A stretch of 64,000 nucleotides of DNA from Paenibacillus graminis. Lineage in GTDB: Bacteria > Bacillota > Bacilli > Paenibacillales > Paenibacillaceae. The notes under the pieces are model-generated. The model ran no database searches and was not told the origin of the DNA. It saw only the letters and a list, made by a program, of their open reading frames with translations. Shown here in pieces: positions 25,992 through 34,200 of this stretch; the first letter of the stretch is position 1; every line of letters starts with the position of its first letter. The DNA is taken from assembly GCF_000758705.1 (NCBI RefSeq), contig NZ_CP009287.1, positions 3,410,001 through 3,474,000 on the forward strand, read 5' to 3'. The translations under genes were made by a program, and so were the position numbers.

Positions 25992-27080
25992 ATGAAGAGG
26001 ATTATAAAGTGGATTATCATAGTGGCGATACTGGCGGTCGCCGGTTATTTTATCTATGACAAAATGAGTAAACCCAAAGAACAGCTTCAGCCAGTAGAGC
26101 CGGCACAGGTCATCTCTTTCCCGGTAACCAAAGAATCGATGACAAAATCTATCCAGATTAAAGGCACGTCAAAGTATGAGCATGAAACCCTGGTCTATGC
26201 TCCATTTGCTTCCAAAGTAACGGATTGGAAAGTAGAAAACGGCGGACAAGTGAAAAAGGGCGCAGTGATGTATACGCTGGACACGGAAACACTCAAGAAT
26301 GAAATTGCCACCCAGGAAGCGACGATCCGCAAGGCTAAATTGGAAGCTGAGCTGAATGCCTTCGTCAGCCAACAAACTGAGGAAACTGCGGCTGTTGGCG
26401 CTACTGAAGCCGAACGATTAAAAGCGCTGGCCACACAAGAGACTTCAAGAATCGGCGATGACTTAAACCAGGTAAATGCGGAGATTCAAGCACGGGAAAT
26501 TGCGGACAAGAAAAAGAAGATTCAGTCAGCGAGCTATCGTGCCCCTTCATCAGGGATTTTCCTGTTCGACAATGCCAGTGAAATTCCACGTATGGTAACC
26601 GACAACCAGTACCTCGGCAAAATCGTGGACCTCAGCAAATTGCAATTTATCGCTCTGGTGGGTGAACAGGATGTCTTCAACATCAAGCCGGGAATGAAGG
26701 TAAAGGTCAAAATGACAGCTTCCAAGGATGTGAAGCTGACCGGAGTAGTGAAAAAGGTATCCAAATTTGCCACGACTGTAGCGGCCAAGGATACAACGAC
26801 CACCCAGGTGCCACAGTTTGAAGTGGTCATTTCACTTGAGCCGAATGAGCTTCTAATTGGCGGCCTCAGCTTGACTGGCGAGATTGAAACCTTGCGCAAA
26901 GATAACGTCACTGCGGTATCCAACATTGCTATTATTCATGAAGGAGATCTCTCTTACGTCATGCTTGACAAAGGCAATGGACAAACAGAAAAGGTACAAG
27001 TTAAAACCGGATTGGAAACGACGGACAAGGTAGAGATACTATCCGGGATAAAACCCGGTGACACCGTAGTGCTTCAATAG
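25992..27080 (+). CDS. HlyD/MacA-like membrane-fusion (adaptor) protein
   Basis: The 362-residue protein has an N-terminal membrane anchor (IIKWIIIVAILAVAGYFIYD), a biotinyl-lipoyl-like hairpin split around a helical segment (TLVYAPFASKVTDWKVENGG; ASYRAPSSGIFLFDN), a beta-barrel domain (GMKVKVKMTASKDVKLTGVV) and a C-terminal membrane-proximal domain. In Gram-positive bacteria such adaptors extend MacB-type permeases into the cell wall. It lies 30 bases after the permease and ends the operon; a bidirectional terminator follows at 27126-27175. Confidence 0.92.
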   Translation: MKRIIKWIIIVAILAVAGYFIYDKMSKPKEQLQPVEPAQVISFPVTKESMTKSIQIKGTSKYEHETLVYAPFASKVTDWKVENGGQVKKGAVMYTLDTETLKNEIATQEATIRKAKLEAELNAFVSQQTEETAAVGATEAERLKALATQETSRIGDDLNQVNAEIQAREIADKKKKIQSASYRAPSSGIFLFDNASEIPRMVTDNQYLGKIVDLSKLQFIALVGEQDVFNIKPGMKVKVKMTASKDVKLTGVVKKVSKFATTVAAKDTTTTQVPQFEVVISLEPNELLIGGLSLTGEIETLRKDNVTAVSNIAIIHEGDLSYVMLDKGNGQTEKVQVKTGLETTDKVEILSGIKPGDTVVLQ

Positions 27081-27125
27081 AAGCAGATATTTCGGGGAGA
27101 CGCGGGACATAAGCCTTATTCATAT

Positions 27126-27175
27126 CGAAAAGAAGTAATCGTTCCACGTGAGTGGGCGGATTACTTCTTTTCTTG
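27126..27175. terminator. Bidirectional intrinsic terminator
   Basis: AAAAGAAGTAATC pairs perfectly with GATTACTTCTTTT, with a partly paired inner loop (GTTCCAC...GTGGGC). It lies between the convergent adaptor gene and the NagZ-like gene, and A/T tracts flank both sides. Confidence 0.88.
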
Positions 27176-28516
27176 TTATTTAGATATGTTATTGCGCCAC
27201 ATTTTTATTTCTTTGTTAAGTTCAGTGAGATCAGGGACGGGAACCGGTTTGTCAGTCAACCTGTATTTCTGCTTCAGAGCCAAAATACGGTAGACACTTT
27301 CGTTGATCCGCGACTCGTCTAGTGTCCCCCCGCGAACGCTTTGCAGCAATGCCTTCCGGGCCAGCTGTTCATTCTCATATCCATGAGCGATGAGCAGGAT
27401 GTCGCTGCCTGCATTAACGGACTCTACTGCTGCAGTGCCAAGATCAAAATGTTTCATAATGGCCCCCATGGTCAGATCGTCCGTAATCACAACGCCCTGG
27501 TATCCCATATCACCGCGAAGCTGGTCTCCAATGATAATCCGGGACAACGACGCCGGGTTGTCGGGATCAATCTTGGGGAATAAAATATGCGCCACCATTA
27601 CTGCATCTGCTTGCTCCTTGATGGCGGCCTGGAAAGGGAGCCATTCCAGCTTGGCGAGCTGGGAAGCGGTCTTATTCACTACCGGGAGCTCCAGGTGAGA
27701 ATCGACCGAAGTATCACCGTGTCCGGGGAAATGCTTGACCACCGGCACAACGCCTCCGCTCTCTATGCCCTTCATTTCGGCAATCCCAAGCTTGCTCACT
27801 ATACTGGCGTAGCTGCCGAATGAACGGTCGCCGATGACAGGGTTGCCCGGATTGCTGTTGATGTCGAGGACAGGCGCAAAATTCATATTGAATCCGGCTG
27901 CCAGCACTTCCCGGGCCAGCAGCTTGCCCATCGTCCCGGCTGCGTCTGCATCATTGACACTGCCCACCTTGCCGTTGGCGGGGATGGAGGCATATTCCTT
28001 AGGCATCCGGCTCACCTTGCCGCCTTCCTGGTCGACACTCATGAATAGCGGGGCCGGATTCGTTGTGTTGCTCTTTTTCAGCGCATTAGTTAGATTGACC
28101 ATACCCTTCAGATCCCTGATGTTGTCCGCATACAAGATGATTCCACCGACTTTGTCTTCAGTGATCATCCTTTTTGCTTCAGGCTCCAGTGTGGTGCCGT
28201 CAATCCCGGCCAGCAGCATTTGCCCTATTTTTTCTTCCAGTGTCATTCCGGCAATTTTCCTGGTCAGCGCGTCAGCCTCCTGGGAGGGGGCCGGACTTGA
28301 CTCAGCAACCGGAGGCTGGAAGGCCTCCGGGGAAAAGGAGGGGGGAACCGGCTGCTCCGGTGCAACCCCTGTGGACGGGGAAGAGGCGGGAGGGGCGGTC
28401 CTGGATGGTGCGGCAGCATTGCTGTTACATCCCGTTACAAGCAGCAGGAGCAGGATAAGCGCCGTTATACTGAGTATGCTATATTTCGTTTTCTGTAGAG
28501 GTGTTATCCAAGACAT
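27176..28516 (-). CDS. Glycoside hydrolase family 3 lipoprotein, NagZ-like beta-N-acetylglucosaminidase
   Basis: The 446-residue protein begins with a lipoprotein signal ending LLVTGC near residue 30, then a Pro/Ser/Ala-rich linker to about residue 85, and a single GH3 barrel. It shows the NagZ-type motif KHFPGHGDTSVDSHLELPVV (catalytic Asp-His dyad) and the nucleophile Asp in VVITDDLTMGA. Enzymes of this kind remove N-acetylglucosamine from muropeptides; here the lipobox places it outside the membrane, as in Gram-positive bacteria that recycle cell wall externally. The start is an ATG with AGGAAGAGGG about 5 bases upstream on the minus strand. Confidence 0.93.
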   Translation of the reverse strand: MSWITPLQKTKYSILSITALILLLLLVTGCNSNAAAPSRTAPPASSPSTGVAPEQPVPPSFSPEAFQPPVAESSPAPSQEADALTRKIAGMTLEEKIGQMLLAGIDGTTLEPEAKRMITEDKVGGIILYADNIRDLKGMVNLTNALKKSNTTNPAPLFMSVDQEGGKVSRMPKEYASIPANGKVGSVNDADAAGTMGKLLAREVLAAGFNMNFAPVLDINSNPGNPVIGDRSFGSYASIVSKLGIAEMKGIESGGVVPVVKHFPGHGDTSVDSHLELPVVNKTASQLAKLEWLPFQAAIKEQADAVMVAHILFPKIDPDNPASLSRIIIGDQLRGDMGYQGVVITDDLTMGAIMKHFDLGTAAVESVNAGSDILLIAHGYENEQLARKALLQSVRGGTLDESRINESVYRILALKQKYRLTDKPVPVPDLTELNKEIKMWRNNISK

Positions 28517-28715
28517 AGGAGCCCTCTTCCTTTCTTTTTTGATCTATAATATCATGTCCGGGTATCAAAATTTGTTGTGTCATGTCCATTCCTCAACCTT
28601 ACAATACCATTATAGTGGTTAGCGCCGTTGGACTTGCTGACTACCAGTTGCAGTGATAAGATAAGAAGAGATATCTACATAATAATTAAAATTTGAAGGA
28701 TAAGGGGATTGTTTA

Positions 28716-29219
28716 ATGAAAGATGGATTAGTGAATGCTCTGAATGAACAGATGAACTTTGAGTTTTATTCGGCTCACGTATACCTGGCAATGGCCGCAT
28801 ACTGCTCCGGTGAAAGTCTCGACGGTTTCGCTAATTTTTTCTTGATCCAGGCGGAAGAAGAACGCTTCCACGCAATGAAAATCTATAAATTCCTGAATGA
28901 CCGCGATTTCCGCGCGACCCTGGCCGCACTCCCGGAGCCCAAAAACGAGTATACCTCCATGCTGGACGCCTTTGAACATGCGTTCGCCCATGAACAGCAG
29001 AATACGACCAGATTCTATCATTTGGCTGACCTGGCGCTCGATGAACGGGAGCATGCGACAATCTATTTCTTGAAATGGTTCATTGATGAACAGGTGGAAG
29101 AAGAGGCATTGTTCAGCAATATTATCGCCAAGCTGAAGCGGATTGAAACCGACAGCAATGCTTTCTACATGCTGGATGCTGAATTTGCGGGACGCACTTT
29201 CACCGCTCCGGCTGAATAA
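28716..29219 (+). CDS. Ferritin (non-haem iron storage)
   Basis: This 167-residue bacterial ferritin carries the ferroxidase centre: Glu in NEQMNFEFYSAHVY, the E/H pair in EEERFHAMKI, Glu in HAFAHEQQNT and the Gln/Glu in FIDEQVEEEALF. It forms a 24-mer that oxidises Fe(II) and stores iron. The methionine of a haem-binding bacterioferritin is not apparent. GAAGGATAAGGGG precedes the ATG. It is a single-gene unit ended by the terminator at 29244-29284. A haem-stress system lies later in the window, but no direct link is visible. Confidence 0.95.
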   Translation: MKDGLVNALNEQMNFEFYSAHVYLAMAAYCSGESLDGFANFFLIQAEEERFHAMKIYKFLNDRDFRATLAALPEPKNEYTSMLDAFEHAFAHEQQNTTRFYHLADLALDEREHATIYFLKWFIDEQVEEEALFSNIIAKLKRIETDSNAFYMLDAEFAGRTFTAPAE

Positions 29220-29243
29220 GTAAGTTCAGTTTATTGAATGATA

Positions 29244-29284
29244 CGCCCCTCCAGACCGGAAACCCCGGCCTGGAGGGGTTTTGT
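29244..29284 (+). terminator. Intrinsic terminator of the ferritin gene
   Basis: CCCCTCCAG pairs with CTGGAGGGG around an inner CCGG-rich loop and is followed by TTTTG. Confidence 0.88.
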
Positions 29285-29465
29285 CTGTTCGCCAAAGCTA
29301 AAGTTGAATAAGGGCAAACTATGTTGCGGGCGGCAAAACAATTCATGTATTCCAACTCTATTTGGCGGGGTTAACACTTGCGCGGACCGGCAACACTGTT
29401 TCTCTAGACCCACCCGCTAGTCTGAGTGTAGTATAGAACGATACTATTCTTTGGAGGTTCTTTGC

Positions 29466-30329
29466 TTGGAAAACTACAGTGACATCAAACAAAGTGAAAA
29501 AGGCGCCTGGCTGAGTCTGTTTGCTTACATCCTGCTGTCAGGGGTCAAACTATTGATAGGCACAGCCTCGGGTTCTCAGGCACTGCTGGCCGACGGCCTC
29601 AATAACAGCACGGATATTATTGCCTCGCTGGCAATTTTGGCCGGACTCAAGATTTCCAGAAGGCCGCCGGACTCCAATCACAGCTACGGGCATTTCAGAG
29701 CGGAAACCGTGGCTGCGCTGGTTGCCTCTTTCATTATGATTGCTGTAGGACTTCAAGTTCTGTATCAGGGTGTGAACAAATTTATTCAGCCCGCACTCGA
29801 AACACCGGATCTCATTGCTGCATGGACGGCAGCGGGCTGCGCTGTAGTGATGTTTGCGGTTTATATGTACAACATTCGGCTGGCCCGCAAGCTGAACAGC
29901 AATGCCATGCTGGCAGTTGCGCAAGATAACCGGTCAGATGCGCTCGTTAGTATTGGAGCTTTTATCGGGATTATCGGTTCGCAATTTGGTCTGCCCTGGC
30001 TCGATCCGCTGACCGGAATCGTTGTCGGGTTGCTGATCTGCAAGACGGCATGGGGGATCTTCCGCAAGGCTACACATGACCTTACTGACGGCTTCGATGC
30101 CGATGAACTTGAACTGATGAAACAGACGGTTGCCGAGATTGAAGGGGTAGAATCCATCAAAGATATCAAAGCCCGGATCCACGGGAATAATGTGCTGGTG
30201 GATACTACTGTATGTGTAGACTCCAACTTGAATGTGGTCCAGAGTCATGACATCACCGAAGAGATCGAAGATCAGCTGAAGGACCGGCACCGGGTGTCTA
30301 ATGTATTGGTACATATAGAGCCGGTATAA
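29466..30329 (+). CDS. Cation diffusion facilitator family metal efflux protein
   Basis: The 287-residue protein has the CDF layout: six membrane helices in residues 15-205 and a cytoplasmic ferredoxin-like C-terminal domain (about 210-287, EIEGVESIKDIKARIHGNNV). The metal site residues are visible in ALLADGLNNSTDIIASL (helix 2, with D-N-x-x-D-type spacing) and NRSDALVSIGAFIG (helix 5). It exports divalent cations such as Mn, Zn or Fe in exchange for protons; the N-S-x-x-D variant seen in helix 2 suggests a metal other than Zn alone. GGAGG at 29453-29457 supports TTG 29466. The frame also has TTG 29451. Confidence 0.92.
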   Translation: MENYSDIKQSEKGAWLSLFAYILLSGVKLLIGTASGSQALLADGLNNSTDIIASLAILAGLKISRRPPDSNHSYGHFRAETVAALVASFIMIAVGLQVLYQGVNKFIQPALETPDLIAAWTAAGCAVVMFAVYMYNIRLARKLNSNAMLAVAQDNRSDALVSIGAFIGIIGSQFGLPWLDPLTGIVVGLLICKTAWGIFRKATHDLTDGFDADELELMKQTVAEIEGVESIKDIKARIHGNNVLVDTTVCVDSNLNVVQSHDITEEIEDQLKDRHRVSNVLVHIEPV

Positions 30330-30370
30330 CTGGCTAATGCAAAGATCAGATCGTTCATCAAAAAAGATGA

Positions 30371-30394
30371 GGCCTGAGTAATCAGGCTTTTTTT
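30371..30394 (+). terminator. Intrinsic terminator of the cation efflux gene
   Basis: GCCTGA pairs with TCAGGC around GTAA and is followed by seven T. Confidence 0.85.
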
Positions 30395-30491
30395 GCTGTA
30401 TTATGGCGGGTAGACGTTTGACAACCTTTCAAAGTTGAAGCAAAATAGAAGGGTCATGATGTAAATTTAAGTGATATAGGGAGAATAATAC

Positions 30492-31919
30492 ATGAAGAAT
30501 AAATCAGGCCGGCAGTCTTTCCGGGAACGATTGGAATATATGGTAAGCAAGCTTCGGACTGATATCCTGAGCGGAATTTTGCAGCCTGGAGCGTATCTGC
30601 CTGCCGAGAGCACTTTGGCCAAGCAGTTTGAGCTAAGCAACAAATCCGTCCGCAGAGGGCTGGATGTTCTTGTACAAGAAGGATTGATTGTGAAGATAGA
30701 CCGTGTGGGCAGCATGGTGATGGAATCGGTCAAGGAAAGGATCCGCATTCATTTTGGCTGCAGCTCTTCCTTGACAAAGGACTTCAAGCTGGATGATCTC
30801 ATTGCAGAATTCCACCGGCTGCATCCCGGGATTCATGTGCTGCCGCTCGCGCTGAATAATTTCGACCATGTGAATTCTGCCATGGAGCTGATCAACAACG
30901 GGATGCTGGATGTATTGTCGCTGAACAGCACGCAGTTCCAGGAGCTGGCCGAAAACGGTTCAGCCGGGCTTCTGGAGACGCTGGAACCTGATCCGGGACT
31001 GTATCCGATCGCAAGCGAAGCTTTTTTGCATAACGGGCAGCTCTTTGCCTATCCGATTTCCTTCTCACCGGTCGTGCTCTGCTACAACAAAGCCCATTTC
31101 CGCGAGGCGGATCTGCCGGAGCCGGACAGTTACTGGACCTGGGATGATCTGATTGAAGCGGCCCGGCAGCTGTCGGAGAAACGCGGGCGCCACTCCGTGT
31201 ATTTTGTACCTGCTTCTGAGAACCGTTATTCCGTCTTTCTCTTGCAGAGCGGAATCCGGACGATGGAGGACGGTGAGCATCATCAAACGCTGAGCCCCGA
31301 GACGGCGAACAGTCTCAATGTATACAGCAGGCTGGTGAATAATCATCAGATTTTCCCTAAATATCTGGCCGGCAACCATGATGATGAAACGATTTCGCTG
31401 TTTGTGCAGGAGCAGGTGTCGATGATATTGACGACTTATTACAATCTGAATGATTTCAAGGACCTTGCCCTGGATTATGATTTGGCCCCGTTGCCTACGC
31501 TCAAAGCAAAGGACCCGCAAAAAACACTGCTTGTTACGATCGGAGCGGCTGTTGTGGAGAATTCGCGGCAGAAGGAGGGTGCACATCAATTTGTCAGCTT
31601 CCTGGCTTCGCCGGAGGCGCAGCGGATCATTCGGGAACGTTCGGTCAGTATCCCGGCCCGTAAACGGATTGCTGAAATGAGTATGGAGGATCATTTGAAC
31701 CGTCCATCAAGATATCTGATGTACAGAGAGTTGTTCCCGACATTTTCATACCTCAGAGACCTGGGCCTTCCCATTGCCGTATTGCAAAGCTTCCGCAAGC
31801 TGTTGAATGCCTATTGGTCGAAAATGATGGATGAAACGGCTTTGTACGAGGAAATGGGCCGGCTCATCGCCGAAGAAAATAAAGTGAAGGCCGATGGGGC
31901 CACGAAGGCACTGATATGA
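30492..31919 (+). CDS. GntR-type regulator fused to a sugar-binding (SBP type 1) domain
   Basis: This 475-residue protein joins two parts. Residues 10-80 are a GntR winged helix (LPAESTLAKQFELSNKSVRR, GLDVLVQEGLIVKIDRVGS). Residues 85-460 are an ABC-type extracellular solute-binding fold (HFGCSSSLTKDFKLDDLIAE; YPISFSPVVLCYNKAHFREA; PDSYWTWDDLIEAARQLSEK). There is no signal peptide or lipobox, so the binding domain is cytoplasmic and would be the effector sensor. The gene precedes the SBP-permease operon at 32434, its likely target. Similar fusions are annotated in Paenibacillus. ATG start with AGGGAGA upstream. A terminator at 31946-31990 separates it from the transporter. Confidence 0.9.
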   Translation: MKNKSGRQSFRERLEYMVSKLRTDILSGILQPGAYLPAESTLAKQFELSNKSVRRGLDVLVQEGLIVKIDRVGSMVMESVKERIRIHFGCSSSLTKDFKLDDLIAEFHRLHPGIHVLPLALNNFDHVNSAMELINNGMLDVLSLNSTQFQELAENGSAGLLETLEPDPGLYPIASEAFLHNGQLFAYPISFSPVVLCYNKAHFREADLPEPDSYWTWDDLIEAARQLSEKRGRHSVYFVPASENRYSVFLLQSGIRTMEDGEHHQTLSPETANSLNVYSRLVNNHQIFPKYLAGNHDDETISLFVQEQVSMILTTYYNLNDFKDLALDYDLAPLPTLKAKDPQKTLLVTIGAAVVENSRQKEGAHQFVSFLASPEAQRIIRERSVSIPARKRIAEMSMEDHLNRPSRYLMYRELFPTFSYLRDLGLPIAVLQSFRKLLNAYWSKMMDETALYEEMGRLIAEENKVKADGATKALI

Positions 31920-31945
31920 GTGCATCCAAGTAATGAGTCGAGATC

Positions 31946-31990
31946 AAGCGTAACGAAGGCAGAATGCGGCCGTTGTTACGCTTTTTTTGC
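31946..31990 (+). terminator. Intrinsic terminator of the fusion regulator
   Basis: AAGCGTAAC pairs with GTTACGCTT around a loop of about 18 bases and is followed by seven T. Confidence 0.8.
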
Positions 31991-32063
31991 GGTTATTTTT
32001 GGGACTGCGGGAATGGACAAATAAATATACACTTGGCAACATATCAGAACATGTTAGATTTTT

Positions 32064-32081
32064 CACAATATTGAAATTGTG
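32064..32081. promoter_or_regulatory. Candidate operator dyad upstream of the sugar ABC operon
   Basis: CACAAT (32064-32069) and ATTGTG (32076-32081) form a perfect inverted repeat with a 6-base spacer, about 68 bases upstream of the -35 at 32149. It could bind the GntR-SBP fusion. Only symmetry and position support this. Confidence 0.3.
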
Positions 32082-32148
32082 AGATTCGATTATGAAAGAA
32101 CTATGTAATGTATAATTACATAAATGCTGAAGAATATTCAAAATTTGA

Positions 32149-32177
32149 TTGACTTCAACAGTGGGTGAAAATATAAT
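32149..32177 (+). promoter_or_regulatory. Strong sigma-A promoter of the sugar ABC operon
   Basis: TTGACT, exactly 17 bases, then TATAAT. The predicted transcript would have a leader of about 250 bases before the start codon at 32434, with a small open frame at 32255-32350 inside it. Confidence 0.75.
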
Positions 32178-32254
32178 AAATACATCAGATATATATCAGA
32201 ATAAGAAGTATTAGAATCTGAATATCTGAGTTGTGAATCAAAAAGAAGTCAGGA

Positions 32255-32350
32255 ATGAGAAAATTGGCACAAATACGTGAAAAATTGAAAGGCTGGTGGA
32301 CAAATTCAAGACTGAATGCGAGGATAAGTTTTCTTTCTGAACCCTTTTGA
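32255..32350 (+). other. 31-codon open frame in the leader: possible leader peptide or kinase remnant
   Basis: ATG 32255 opens a frame reading MRKLAQIREKLKGWWTNSRL and ending SEPF before TGA. The basic, Trp-containing start followed by a short Leu-Arg-Ile-Ser-Phe stretch is reminiscent of the N-terminus of YesM-type sensor kinases that often sit beside LplB/LplC-type operons. Possibilities are a kinase relic, a regulatory leader peptide, or chance. The ribosome-binding site (AGGA very close to the ATG) is weak. The rest of 31920-32433 is AT-rich and holds only the terminator, dyad and promoter listed. Confidence 0.25.
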
Positions 32351-32433
32351 TGTACTGTTGATTCCCTTATGGTGTGTTAGTAAATATATCATAGGAACTA
32401 TCTTACTTTTACTTATTAATAGGGGGTTGAATT

Positions 32434-34098
32434 ATGAATGTTGCTAAAAGGAAGCTAGCGCTGTTATTGCCAGTAATGACGCTGCTGGCTGCACTGGTGT
32501 CGGCCTGTGGCGGATCAAACAATAATGCCGGCAGCACAGCTGAACCATCGGCCTCTCCGGGAGCTCAGAGTTCAACGTCGGCTCCTGTAGAGGGAAGCCG
32601 CTCCGCAGGCGGTCTGCAAGTGCCGATTGTGGCAGACAAGCTGGAACTTTCCCTATGGTCTCCAAGCGGGGGCAACTTCCGGGGAACCAATTTTAATGAG
32701 AAATTGTCCTTTCAGCAAATGGAAGAGAACACCAACATTCATATCAACTTTCAGCACAGTACTGAAGCCAGTGCAGAAGCATTCAGCCTGCTGATGTCCT
32801 CCGGTAAACTCCCGGATATTATCTACAATGATCTGTGGGGTACGGACTCCGGCAAATACGGTGCTCAGGGGGCGCTCCTTCCCTTGGAGGATCTGATTGA
32901 CCAGTATGCCCCCAATTTTAAAAAGATCCTCGACAGCCACCCGGATATCCGGGGGCAAATTACCTCGCCTGAAGGGCATATCTACTATCTCCCAAACCTC
33001 GTGCTCGATTCCCAGGATTTGACTCAAATGTTCCCGCAGGTCCGCAGTGACTGGGTGGAGAAGCTGGGTCTCACCATGCCGCAAACCACAGAAGACTGGT
33101 ATAACATGCTTAAAGCCTTTAGGGAGCAGGACCCCAACGGCAACGGAAAAAAAGATGAAATTCCGCTCGTCACCGTCAATCTGGAGAATATTATGATGCT
33201 GTTCGCGCCGGCTTTTGGCGTCGAATATGGGTTCTTCGTGGATAACGGCGAGGTGAAATACGGACCTAACGATCCGAGGTTCAAAGATGTTGTTGCCTAT
33301 CTGAACCGTCTATATAAAGAACAGCTGCTGGACCCGAACTATCTGGTGGACACGACGTTCCAGACACTGACGGAGAAGGTGACCACGGATGTGGCTGGTG
33401 CCTGGTTCGGCTGGTCAGGCTCCTACATGGGGAACTTCACAACGCTGATGGAAGGCAAACATGACACCTTCAAGATCGCGGCGGCAATTCCACCAAAGGG
33501 ACCAAATGGCGACCAGCGCCATGTCTCCTTCCGCTGGCAGGCTGCAGCCCATGGACTTGCTGTATCCTCGAAAACAGCGCATCCCGAAGAAGTGATGAAA
33601 TGGCTGGACTACCAGTATTCCGAAGAAGGGATTCTGCTGAACAATTTTGGAGTGGAGGGCAAGTCTTATGATCTGGTGAACGGAGAGCCTGTCTACAAGG
33701 ATGAGGTTACGCATCCAACGAATGGGCTGACCAATACACAGGAATTGCTGAACCATACCATCGGCGGCGGAAGCTGGGCTACAGTTGCCGATACGCGTTA
33801 CGCTGAGCAGATCCGTAAAGCGAACGGACAAACGGAGAATCCGCTGGAGATTTACAAGGATTATATTGATTTTGACGCAAAGCTGCCGCCTGTTCAATTC
33901 ACGGCTGAAGAAAATGAAATTGTAGTCCCTCTCATGGCTGACATTCAGACCTATGTGGCGGAAACAATTAATGCCCAGATTATGGGACGCCAGAGCTTCG
34001 ATGATTATGACAAAGTTATGAAGCAGCTGGAGCAAATGGGTATTGGCGAGGTGCTGAAGCAATACCAGGCTGCGTATGAGCGGTTTAAAGGAAAATAA
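32434..34098 (+). CDS. Extracellular solute-binding lipoprotein of a sugar ABC transporter
   Basis: The 554-residue lipoprotein has a signal peptide with lipobox LVSAC at residue 25, then a low-complexity Ser/Ala/Gly linker and a two-lobed binding fold (LELSLWSPSGGNFRGTNFNE; LPDIIYNDLWGTDSGKYGAQ). The length of about 550 and the partner permeases place it in the LplA/YtcQ group, whose known ligands are complex or uronate-containing oligosaccharides. GGGGG lies 7-8 bases before ATG 32434. The ATPase subunit is not encoded here; such systems usually share an MsmX-type ATPase elsewhere. Confidence 0.94.
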   Translation: MNVAKRKLALLLPVMTLLAALVSACGGSNNNAGSTAEPSASPGAQSSTSAPVEGSRSAGGLQVPIVADKLELSLWSPSGGNFRGTNFNEKLSFQQMEENTNIHINFQHSTEASAEAFSLLMSSGKLPDIIYNDLWGTDSGKYGAQGALLPLEDLIDQYAPNFKKILDSHPDIRGQITSPEGHIYYLPNLVLDSQDLTQMFPQVRSDWVEKLGLTMPQTTEDWYNMLKAFREQDPNGNGKKDEIPLVTVNLENIMMLFAPAFGVEYGFFVDNGEVKYGPNDPRFKDVVAYLNRLYKEQLLDPNYLVDTTFQTLTEKVTTDVAGAWFGWSGSYMGNFTTLMEGKHDTFKIAAAIPPKGPNGDQRHVSFRWQAAAHGLAVSSKTAHPEEVMKWLDYQYSEEGILLNNFGVEGKSYDLVNGEPVYKDEVTHPTNGLTNTQELLNHTIGGGSWATVADTRYAEQIRKANGQTENPLEIYKDYIDFDAKLPPVQFTAEENEIVVPLMADIQTYVAETINAQIMGRQSFDDYDKVMKQLEQMGIGEVLKQYQAAYERFKGK

Positions 34099-34200
34099 GC
34101 GGAGCAGGATTGTCTTGGACAGGCGGGATGCAGCGGTTCCGGCAGCCGCCTGCCGCTGGACAGCTAGTCCCATCGCCTGTGTCCGGGAAAGGAGACCCCT

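Noticed and set aside
28570..28620. Possible PerR/Fur-like box before the ferritin gene
   Set aside because: TTACAAT and ATTATAG are present but separated by three bases, whereas the PerR box needs one; the match is too weak to claim.
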